Origin: CAWDMW01 sp963803575
GTDB lineage: Bacteria > Pseudomonadota > Alphaproteobacteria > Rickettsiales > UBA998
DNA length: 64,000 bases
Direction: 5' to 3'
NCBI GenBank assembly: GCA_963803575.1
Contig: CAWDMW010000002.1
Span: forward strand, 1,054,001-1,118,000
Every line of letters starts with the position of its first letter. The first letter of the stretch is position 1. The notes below the pieces were generated by a model. The model worked only from the letters and a program-made list of their open reading frames with translations, made no database searches and was not told where the DNA came from. The position numbers and the translations under genes are program-made. Below are positions 56,443 to 64,000 of the stretch, one piece after another.

Positions 56443-56602
56443 CCTGCGCCTCTGTCTTTTGTGTTTGCTTTCCTTTATGTGGTTTTTCGTTATTGCTGCA
56501 GCATGATCGTGGTTGCTTTGGCTTCACTTCAACCGTTTCTGTTTTTGGGTTGCAGCAGCAACCACTATTGGTAGTTTCCTTTTTATTATCAATACTATTC
56601 AT
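56429..56602 (-). CDS. Small Cys/Lys-rich cytoplasmic peptide
   Basis: The 57-residue peptide has a TNSGCCCNPKTETVEVKPKQ core, PRSCCSNNEKP and a Lys/Gln-rich tail. The CCC and CC clusters suggest Cu(I) or other soft-metal binding, metallothionein-like in composition only. Its ATG overlaps the MerR stop and its end overlaps the APC permease start, so it is translated as part of the coupled operon. No family was recognised. Confidence 0.6.
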   Translation of the reverse strand: MNSIDNKKETTNSGCCCNPKTETVEVKPKQPRSCCSNNEKPHKGKQTQKTEAQDDRA

Positions 56603-57021
56603 TGTTTCTCCTTATTGTATAAAAATCCTATAAACGGGCATTCGCGGGTTGGTACCTGACCGCCGGGGCAGTCATGCGCGAAACGTTGCAACGCATCTAA
56701 AGCTAATTGCGTGTCGGACAGTTCGGTTTGAAAGGCAGTAATTTTATCCTCCACCATAGCCAACACCTCGCCGCATACGGCATCATCGCTTTCGGACATA
56801 GTGAGCAGCGTTTTTATTTCCTCCAACGTAAAATTAATGACCTTGGCACGCTTGATGAAGAGTAGAATATTCAGCGTGTCCTGAGTGTAGACGCGATAGC
56901 CATTGGCGGCACGCTCAGGCTTTCCGAGCACGCCCATTTTCTCGTAATAGCGGATGGTGTCGGTTGAGAATCCGCTGATATTCGAGAGCTTACCTATGGT
57001 GATGTAATTGTTTTTACTCAT
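56599..57021 (-). CDS. MerR family metal-responsive regulator
   Basis: The 140-residue protein (ATG at 57021) has the MerR HTH ITIGKLSNISGFSTDTIRYY and EKMGVLGKPERAANGYRVYT, a dimer helix (VCGEVLAMVEDKITAFQTEL) and C-terminal cysteines in HDCPGGQVPTRECPFIGF, the metal-binding-loop arrangement of heavy-metal MerRs. It lies just downstream of a classical MerR promoter at 57033-57064 and heads the operon with the Cys-rich peptide, APC permease and CopA. Cu(I), Zn or Pb/Cd response cannot be told apart with confidence. Confidence 0.9.
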   Translation of the reverse strand: MSKNNYITIGKLSNISGFSTDTIRYYEKMGVLGKPERAANGYRVYTQDTLNILLFIKRAKVINFTLEEIKTLLTMSESDDAVCGEVLAMVEDKITAFQTELSDTQLALDALQRFAHDCPGGQVPTRECPFIGFLYNKEKQ

Positions 57022-57032
57022 AATATCTCGCA

Positions 57033-57064
57033 AGCCTACACCTTGGAGTGTACTCCAAGGTCAA
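57033..57064 (-). promoter_or_regulatory. MerR-type promoter with operator dyad
   Basis: On the minus strand, TTGACC (-35, 57059-57064) and TAGGCT (-10, 57033-57038) are separated by a 20-base spacer. Within it is the dyad CCTTGGAGT-N2-ACTCCAAGG (57041-57060). The over-long spacer with a central dyad is the defining feature of MerR-activated promoters. It drives the regulator and the genes after it. Confidence 0.85.
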
Positions 57065-57072
57065 GCCTCTTT

Positions 57073-57411
57073 TTATAACCACTTCATTATTTGTTGGTGC
57101 AGTAGGTATCCGATGGGCAGCAAGACCACGCCAACAGCATAGGTTCCCCAAAAGCCCAGCTCCCATTTTCCGTTAAAAAAGAACGGCAGGAAAAACAGCC
57201 ATGAAATCGGCACTGCAATCATAATGCTCCTCGCATATTGAGAGGTCGTCTCTGCGTCCTGATATTGAATGTAGGAAAAGGCGATCGCCAGAATTGACAC
57301 CAAAGGCAATGCTGTAATGAAACCTGCCAGCTCTGGTTTTTTCCCTGAAAGCCAAGATGCTCCCATGATCACGCTTACGGCTATCGTTAGTTTTGTGACG
57401 GTCAATAACAT
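57073..57411 (-). CDS. Small DUF3147-like membrane protein
   Basis: The 112-residue protein has four hydrophobic helices (TKLTIAVSVIMGASWLSGK, AGFITALPLVSILAIAFSYI, IMIAVPISWLFFLPFFF, AVGVVLLPIGYLLHQ). It resembles DUF3147 proteins, which are small inner-membrane proteins of unknown function. It lies 3 bases after the bufferin-like gene and is the last gene of that unit, ending just upstream of the MerR promoter. Confidence 0.65.
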   Translation of the reverse strand: MLLTVTKLTIAVSVIMGASWLSGKKPELAGFITALPLVSILAIAFSYIQYQDAETTSQYARSIMIAVPISWLFFLPFFFNGKWELGFWGTYAVGVVLLPIGYLLHQQIMKWL

Positions 57412-57414
57412 GGC

Positions 57415-57699
57415 TTATCCCTCATCTTTTTCGGAGGTTGAGCCACCCACCAGCTTATTGCACAGGCCGTTTGGCACTTTGATCCATTCGTTCGGGTCGC
57501 TATCTGCTTTGGCCATGGTAGCGCAGGAATGCTTATTGGCTTTGCTGGCACAGTCATTCTTGCCCGCTTTGACCACGCCATAGCATTTCTCCATCCCGTC
57601 GCCCTTTTTGGGTTCCATATGGGCGCTGGCATCCTGAATGCCTGCCAAGGCAGCGGTTAACATACTGGCTGCGGTTAGAAATTTGGTTTTATTATTCAT
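57415..57699 (-). CDS. Bufferin-like periplasmic metallophore (DUF2282, BufA1)
   Basis: The 94-residue protein starts at the ATG at 57699. It has a signal peptide (KFLTAASMLTAALAGIQDASA) and four cysteines in MEKCYGVVKAGKNDCASKAN, KHSCATMAKADSDPNEWIKV and GLCNKLVGG, the exact layout of DUF2282 bufferins, which are copper-binding modified peptides. The usual modification partners (DUF692 and DUF2063 genes) are not next to it in this window. It lies between the ion channel gene and the DUF3147-like gene. Confidence 0.88.
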   Translation of the reverse strand: MNNKTKFLTAASMLTAALAGIQDASAHMEPKKGDGMEKCYGVVKAGKNDCASKANKHSCATMAKADSDPNEWIKVPNGLCNKLVGGSTSEKDEG

Positions 57700-58165
57700 G
57701 ATGATCTCCTGTTGGTGGGTTGATGGGAAAATGAATGTCCCAGAGTTTTTGCACAGCAAAATAGCTAAACATCACCGACCAGCCGATCAGCATCAGGCCG
57801 TTTAAGACCTGCACGCCTGTGATGAATTGCATGATGCCGTGTGGAAAAACATCGCCAATCCCAAGCGATGAATAAGTGGCGGCTGAAAAATAGATGTAGC
57901 CGAAGAAATTATCGTGAGCGATGCCGCTTAATGGCTCCGCGCCGAAAATATGCACCATCACCCAATAGACGGTGCCATATATCCAGACCGCGATGGTGTG
58001 GGCCGAAAAGATGCCCACCACCAACACGAACATCAACGCACGATTGCGAAGATTATGCTTGGCGATCACCTTCAAAATCAGGCCAAGCATTTCATAGAAA
58101 ATGGCGGTGGTGATAAGCACCAATGCCACGCTAATGAGGATGGCGATATGCATGTTCTCGTACAT
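57692..58165 (-). CDS. Two-TM potassium-channel-like ion channel
   Basis: The 157-residue membrane protein has helices HIAILISVALVLITTAIFYE, ALMFVLVVGIFSAHTIAVWI and VQVLNGLMLIGWSVMFSYFA. The pore loop AATYSSLGIGDVFP resembles the Ion_trans_2 selectivity filter (T-x-G-x-G-D). It overlaps the bufferin gene and touches the RND permease stop. A role in membrane potential during metal export is a guess. Confidence 0.75.
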   Translation of the reverse strand: MYENMHIAILISVALVLITTAIFYEMLGLILKVIAKHNLRNRALMFVLVVGIFSAHTIAVWIYGTVYWVMVHIFGAEPLSGIAHDNFFGYIYFSAATYSSLGIGDVFPHGIMQFITGVQVLNGLMLIGWSVMFSYFAVQKLWDIHFPINPPTGDHHE

Positions 58166-61100
58166 TACGCGGCCTCCTTGCTATCCGTGGTGGGGCTGCG
58201 GTATTGCCTGCCTTCCCACATGGTGTAGACGACCGGGATCACGATCAGGGTTAAGATGGTGGTGGTGATCATGCCGCCGACCATCGGTAGCGCGATACGG
58301 CGCATCACATCCGCGCCCAAGCCCATCAAAGATGAAGATGGGCAGCAACCCGGCAAATTCGGTGATGACCGTCATCAGCACCGGGCGGATACGCATCAGC
58401 GCTCCTTCATGCACCGCTTGGCGCGTAAGTCTCGGCCATGTTGGTGGGGTTGGTTTCGCGCACCCGCAGATCAATATAGACCATCATGATGGCAGCGGTT
58501 TCGACCGCCAAGCCACCCAGCGCAATAAAGCCTACGCTTGCGGCCACCGACAAATTATAGTCTGCCAAATACAGCGCCCACATGCCGCCGACCAAGGCAA
58601 ATGGTAGCGATAGCATCACCATGGCGGTGCGATCTGACCCGGCCAAAATAGACCATCAGCAATATGAAGATGGCAAAGATGGCGGCGGGAATGGCAATAT
58701 TTAATTGCGCTCTGGCTTCCAGCATCTGTTCAAACTGGCCTGACCATTCAACGGCATAGCCTGCTGGTAGTTTGACCTTTCCTGCCACCACGCCCTGCGC
58801 TTCATCGACGTAAGAACCAATATCCCGGTCGGCGATATCGACAAACACCCAGCCGGTCAGCCGTGCGTTTTCCGATCTTGATCATCGGTGGGCCTTCGAC
58901 AAATTCAATGCTGGCCAGCTCTGCCCAACGGGATATGCTGGCCTTGCGGCGTGGGGATCGAGGATATCGGCTAAATCTTCCGGATGCTCGCGAAAGGCTC
59001 GCTCATAGCGCAGCATGATGTTATAGCGCTCACGCCCTTGCACCGATTCGGAGATCTTGCATGCCGCCCAGTGCGGTTTGAATGACCCGCTGGAACATGC
59101 CCAAATCAATATTCTGCCGTGCCAGCTCGTCACGGTTGGGCGTGATTTCCAAATACTTCCCGCCAATCACGCGATCGGCAAACGCCGAGCGCGTGCCTTC
59201 CACATCTTTTACCGCTGCTTCCACATCCAGTGCGATTCGGCTGATCTCATTGAGATCTGCGCCGGATATTTTAATTCCCACAGGCGTGCGGATTCCGGTG
59301 GAGATCATATCCATGCGAATTTTAATCGGATAGCCCCAGCTATTGACCACACCTGGCATTTTTACGGTTGATCCAGCTCTTTGGTGAGCTGTTCGACATC
59401 CATGCCATCACGCCACTCATCTTTGGGTTTGAGCTTGATCCAGCTTTCTATCATGGTAATCGGCGCGGGATCGGTGGCGGTGTCGGCGCGGCCCACCTTA
59501 CCAAATACATGATGCACTTCCGGCACCGTTTTAATCAGGCGGTTGGTTTGCGCAATATTTCCTTGGCTTTGGTGATCGATACACCCGGCATGGTGGTGGG
59601 CATATAGAGCAGCTCACCTTCATAAAGCGCTGGCATAAATTCAGAGCCGGTGCGTGCAGATCGGCACCGCCATGCTGACCAGCAACACGCCTGTTAAAAT
59701 GAGCGTGAGCTGGCGTTTGCCAGCACCTTGGTGAGCAATGGTTTGTAAAAACGCAGCAAGGCGGCGTTGATTGGGTTTTCCTCGGCGCGTCTAATTTTGC
59801 CGCGCACCAGCCATAGCATCAAGCATCGGGATTACCGTGATCGACAGGATGGAGGCAAAGCCTAGCACGTAGGTTTTGGTAAATGCCAAGCGGCGAGAAC
59901 ATACGATAGGATTGCCCGGTTAGCGCCAAGACCGGCAGGAAGGATACGGTGATGATCAGCAGTGAGAAAAATAGACCCGGCCCGACCTCTTTGGCGGCTT
60001 GAATGATGGCCACATTGCGTTTTCGTCGCGCAGGCATTATCATCCAGTTCCGAGAGTTTACGGTGGGCATTTTCGACCATGACAATCGAGGCATCGACCA
60101 TCGCACCGATGGCAATGGCGATCCCGCCGAGCGACATGATGTTGGCGGTGATGCCTTGCGCTGACATGACAATGAATGCACCGAGCACACCAAGCGGTAG
60201 CGTGATGATGGCTACAAACGCCGAGCGCACATGCAGCAAGAATATGAGGCACTACCAAGGCCACGACGATACCTTCTTAATCAGTGTGGTGGTAAGATAA
60301 TCGACCGCACCTTCAATTAGCGGGGCGCGATCATACACTGTTTCAATTTCCACGCCTTCAGGCAGGCCGTTGTGCAGTTCATCGAGCTTGGTTCTTTACG
60401 CCTTGGATCACGATAGAGCATTTTCACCGGAGCGCATCACGACTATGCCGCCAACCACTTCACCTTCGCCGTTTAATTCTACCACGCCACGCCGCAGCTC
60501 CGGCCCTTCAATGATGCGTGCGACATCGGATAGCACCACAGGCGTGCCACTTTTGGCGTAGACCACCACTTTCTCTCAGTTCTTTCAGATTGGTGATATA
60601 GCCTTTGGAGCGGATCATCATCTCCATTTCGCCTTGCTCAATCACGCGGCCACCCACTTCCTGACTTGCGGCTTTTACCGCAGCGACAATGCGGTGCAGT
60701 GGCACGTCATAGGCACGCAGGCGGTTGGGATCGACCAGCACCTGATATTCTTTGACAAAGCCGCCCACGGTGCGACTTCGGATACACCTTCGACGGTGGC
60801 CAGCTCAAATTTTAAAAACCAATCCTGCAGGGTGCGAAGATAGGCCAGGTCATGCTTGCCGGTTCTATCGACCAGCGCATATTGATACACCCAGCCGACG
60901 CCGGTGGCATCGGGGCCAATTTGCGGCGTGGCATTATCCGGCAGATCTCCTTGAATTTTGGAGAGCGCTTCAATGACTCGGCTTCGCGCCCAATATTGAT
61001 CCACGTTATCTTGAAAGATGATATAAACAAATGACGAGCCAAACATTGAAAAACCACGCACATCCTTGGTCTTTGGCAGACCCAACATGGTGGTGGATAA

Positions 61101-61323
61101 GCGGGTATGTGACCAAATCCTCGACAATCTGCGGCGACTGGCCTGGGAAATCGGTACGGATGATCACTTGCGTATCGGACAGATCGGGGATGGCATCGAG
61201 CGGGTGTTTTGACCGCAAAATCCAGCCTGCCACCAGCATGGCTACCACAGCCGACGATCACCAGCAGCTGGTTGCCCACCGACCATTCGATAACCTTGGC
61301 AACGAATGATTCGGTAGGATCAT
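58165..61323 (-). pseudogene. CusA/CzcA-like RND heavy-metal efflux permease, at least ten frameshifts
   Basis: The probable ATG at 61323 leads to VIEWSVGNQLLVIVG, SKHPLDAIPDLSDTQVIIRT and TKDVRGFSMFGSSFVYIIFQ, the CusA-type N-terminus. Later frames give IMSLGGIAIAIGAMVDASIV (TM4 proton relay), SAFADRVIGGKYLEITPNRD and GFIALGGLAVETAAIMMVYI. Full length (~1,040 residues) is covered, but broken into at least ten frames. It is the second RND pump of the window and, with its HMBD adaptor and bufferin, looks Cu/Ag-directed. Without corrected sequence it cannot be called functional. Confidence 0.85.
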
Positions 61324-61343
61324 GGTTTAAGTGCTTGTCTTGC

Positions 61344-63024
61344 TTAGTGGTTCTGCATGCGCACCTCCTGCAGGTGCGTCACCGTAGGAGCTTCGGCATC
61401 TATTTTATCGGGCAATTCCACTTCTACCGCATGGCCGCCACCATAAGGATGCGCCATCTCACCGTTTAAGCTGCAGCCAGTGATTGCCGGTGCCGTGATC
61501 CAAGATAGAGCTTGATGCCTTTTTGTTTATAATGCTGTCGGCTTGCCTTCCATGATCCACGGCTTTAAGGCGATGACCAGCTCGGCCATGGCCTGTTGCT
61601 GTTCCTCCTCGGTGATGGATTCATTTGCTGCCATCAGCGCTTTTTCAGCATCCTGCAAAATGAATTGCAATTTGGTGCCTCGGAATTTTGGCAGCAGATG
61701 ATCATTGAGCTTTAGCGCTGGCATGAGCATCTTGGCATCCATATCCGCATCGGTGGTTTGCGTTTCGTGTAAATACAATGCGGCATCGATGAGATGATCG
61801 ATCATCGACTGCTGATCTTTGCTTATCTGCAGCAGCGCCAGCGGCGTTTGCACCTTCTGCAATTTGCGGAAGGATTCGCGCAAGGAGCTTTCCGAGTCGA
61901 TCAAAAATTGGCTGCTGACCACCACCTGTTCGCCTGCGGTGATGCCGCGTGTTACCTCGGTGCGGCCTTTATTGCTAATGCCCGTTTGTATCTTTTGCGA
62001 CTGGAATTTACCCTCGCCGAGAGCAACCACTACAAAATCACCTTCCGAGCTTTTTAAGATCGCCTCGGAGGGGATGCTTAGGCGTTTATCGATATCGGTT
62101 TCAAAGGTGACATCGGCATACGCGCCGGGGCGCAATGTGCCATCTTCATTACTCCAGCACCAAGCGCACCTGTCCGGTACGGCTATCGGGGTCGATGGTC
62201 GGGTGGATATAGTCGATGCGTGCGGTGCGCTCGGTATTGCCTAAATTGGGAAAGCTCACCGTTGCTTTGCTGTTTTCCTCTAAAAAGCGTAGGTCTTTTT
62301 CGGCCACGCTGACATCAATCCACACGCTGCTATAATCCTGAATGGTGGCAATTTGCATGCCGGGTTTGACGTAGCTGCCTTGGTTGACCATAAGGTGGCT
62401 GACGATCCCATCCGTTTCCGCGTAAAAAGGCAGATTCTCTAATTTCTTTCGTGAGCTACGGATTTGCGCGATAGCCTTGCTGCCTGCACCGAGGGATTTT
62501 AACCGCTTGGCGCTGGAGGCAATACGGCCTTTAATGCCTGTGGCGATGGCGGCGATATAATCCTGCTGGGCCGAGATCAAATCGGGGCTGTAAAGCGTAA
62601 AGAGCAGATCGCCTTGTTTCACTTCATCGCCCACGGCGGTGATGTTTAGCGCTTCAATCCATCCGGCGACGCGGCCTGAAATGGCATGGGTCTGGCGCAC
62701 ATTTTCGGTGACCAGGCCATAGCTTCGCACGTCATTGCCAAACAATGCCATGGTCGCGTTTTCGCTGCGCACACCGATATTTTGAATGGTTTGCGGCGCA
62801 ATGGTGATGATGGTGCGTTTATCGGCATCCTGCTCGCCATTATGGGCGCTATGGTCTTCTGCCTCACCGCCCTCCATTAGTACCAAATCCATGCCGCAAA
62901 TCGGGCAGCTTCCCGGCTCGCTGGCAATATAATGCGGGTGCATGGGGCATGTGTATTGCTCGGCGGCTAAGGCCGGGCTTGCGGCCACCAGTGCGATGAC
63001 CATTAATAGTTTAATTATTCTCAT
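61344..63024 (-). pseudogene. CusB-like RND periplasmic adaptor with heavy-metal-binding domain, frameshifted
   Basis: It has a signal peptide (LLMVIALVAASPALAAEQ). A heavy-metal-binding domain follows (YTCPMHPHYIASEPGSCPIC), then the membrane-fusion core (VRSYGLVTENVRQTHAISGR, PFYAETDGIVSHLMVNQGSY). A break near 62145 leads to RPGAYADVTFETDIDKRLSI. Further shifts near 61545 and 61500 lead to a C-terminal part (GEMAHPYGGGHAVEVELPDK) ending EVRMQNH at 61344. The C-terminal extension is longer than usual for CusB. It precedes the RND permease gene by 20 bases. Confidence 0.85.
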
Positions 63025-64000
63025 GGCTATCTCCTATGATGTGGCTGTTAAATTCGGCGCTTAAGCGGATATGGCGGCTTTTCATGCTGGCCAATTGCGA
63101 GGCGATGGTTAGCTCGTCAATTTGTGCATCCAACATCGTCTCCAATGGCGCATTGCCGGATTCGTAATTGCGGTTGGCGGCTTTGACCATTTGCCGCAAG
63201 GCCGCTTTCTTTTCTTCCAGCAGCTCGATGTTATCGGCGGCAATATCACGCTCGGCTTTTAGTGCGGCCATGCGTTTGATCCAGTTCACGCTTGGTATCC
63301 TCCAGCGCAAATTCGGCGCTGCGTTTGCCTGCTTCGGCGGCACGCAGGTGCGGCTTTTGATTGGATTCATACCAAAGCGGGATGGAGATGGTGGCTTGCA
63401 CGAAAACCAATCATCGCCTCTAAAGTTGCTGCCCGACTCGCGTTGTTTATAGATCGCTTGCACACCGTAATTTGGGTTAAAGGCGGCATCGGCGGCATCC
63501 ACATCCTGCTGGCGGCTGGACTTCTTTATTAGCAATGCGGACGGGATAAAGCGCATCCGCTTCGCGCTGCCATGTGATGTCGGCCTGCGCGGGGATGGTT
63601 AGCTCCGGCACTTCTCCCACCAATCGGATTAGTTCTTGCTTCGACCGCCACGCGCTCGGCTTTTAGATCGTTTAGGCGTTGTTCTAAATCGGTGCGCTCG
63701 ACATCAATTTCGGAGAATCGGCCATAGACCGGGTTGCCTGCCTCCAGCTGACCTTTTAAATCATCCTCCATCGATCGGTAATATCCGAGCTGGCGCTTGG
63801 CTAATTTCTCCAGCGTGGTGACTGTGTCCAATTCAGTCATCTGCGATATTAAAATGGCTCGCAGGCGCTTCTTGGTATAGTCGGCCAGCAGCTTCTGACG
63901 CTCGGATAAGCGTCTCCTGCTTGTCAGATTTTGCCTCGCGCAGCTCGTAGCTGGGGATTTGCTGTTTAAACCCAAACACCTTCGAGGTTGGCAAAAAGCG
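63011..64000 (-). pseudogene. TolC/CusC-like outer membrane protein, partial and frameshifted
   Basis: The gene enters from the right edge. Visible parts read YTKKRLRAILISQMTELDTV and QLGYYRSMEDDLKGQLEAGN, then (after several shifts near 63920, 63640, 63535, 63415 and 63290) LKAERDIAADNIELLEEKKA and ANRNYESGNAPLETMLDAQI, the C-terminal TolC repeat. The stop is 14 bases inside the adaptor start. It completes a second CBA-order tripartite pump. Confidence 0.75.

Larger units (their letters stand above)
43140..64000 (-). other. Heavy-metal resistance island
   Basis: All genes from 43140 to the right edge are on the minus strand and nearly all concern metal handling: two tripartite RND pumps, CDF transporters, a P-type Cu ATPase, a MerR regulator and several Cys/Met/His-rich small proteins. 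The 84 bases at 43056-43139 separate it from the prophage; no boundary repeat was seen. Genes up to 51.4 kb are intact; from 51.5 kb most long genes carry indels. Confidence 0.75.

Noticed and set aside
1..64000. CRISPR arrays, tRNA or rRNA genes
   Set aside because: No regularly spaced direct repeats were seen, and no tRNA or rRNA gene was recognised on reading. Without a covariance search a tRNA could have been missed.

Overview
The window comes from an alphaproteobacterium of moderate GC. The housekeeping order at the left edge (pyrG, secG and tpiA side by side) and the Rhodobacter-GTA-style tail genes in the prophage both point there. The exact lineage cannot be fixed from this sequence. 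Host genes at 1-11.3 kb are intact and evenly spaced. From about 14 kb, and again from 51.5 kb to the right edge, most genes carry single-base indels. This is either decay or residual long-read consensus error; the sequence alone cannot separate them.

Layout. (1) 1-5.9 kb holds core genes: partial CTP synthase, SecG, triosephosphate isomerase, a radical-SAM DNA-repair-like pair, Hsp33, YggT and formyl-THF deformylase. (2) 6.0-10.6 kb is an uncharacterised minus-strand operon (saccharopine-dehydrogenase-like protein, two DUF4166-type proteins, a DCC1 thiol oxidoreductase and a membrane/SRPBCC-like protein) facing an ArsR-type regulator and a DUF2269-like membrane protein across paired operator-like repeats. 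A heme-oxygenase-like diiron protein follows, with ligand spacing close to the Chlamydia CADD enzyme. (3) 11.3-14.0 kb is an insertion scar: a truncated gene, the C-terminal remnant of a large serine recombinase, then an intact two-gene unit (DUF488 protein plus an unknown partner). (4) 14.0-43.1 kb is a prophage or phage-derived particle locus. It has a ParB-methyltransferase fusion, Nu1/GpA-type terminase, lambda-type portal, prohead protease fused to capsid, tail tube, G/GT tail chaperones with a canonical -1 slippery site, tape measure, a GTA-type distal tail module (DUF2460, DUF2163, NlpC/P60, TIM-barrel host-specificity protein), an SGNH-hydrolase tail protein, a 3-TM holin candidate and a GH24 endolysin. 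No integrase, repressor or replication genes are seen. Cargo includes a five-gene arsenic/mercury-type operon placed exactly at the start of the first distal tail gene, two tiny antisense genes, a PD-(D/E)XK nuclease-like protein and a large SF2 helicase flanking the endolysin. (5) 43.1-64 kb is a metal-resistance island, all on the minus strand. It has a complete CzcCBA/CusCBA-type efflux operon with two CDF transporters, an extra signal peptidase II and Met/His/Cys-rich periplasmic proteins; a DAACS symporter; a MerR-controlled operon with a Cys-rich peptide, an APC permease and a CopA ATPase; and a second CusABC-type system with an ion channel, a bufferin-like peptide and a small membrane protein.

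The island genes fit together as metal sensing (MerR, ArsR), cytoplasmic export (CopA, CDF, ACR3), trans-envelope export (two RND tripartite pumps) and periplasmic sequestration (metal-binding peptides). The prophage genes give a complete packaging, head, tail and lysis set, but many are interrupted, so whether particles are made depends on whether those indels are real.
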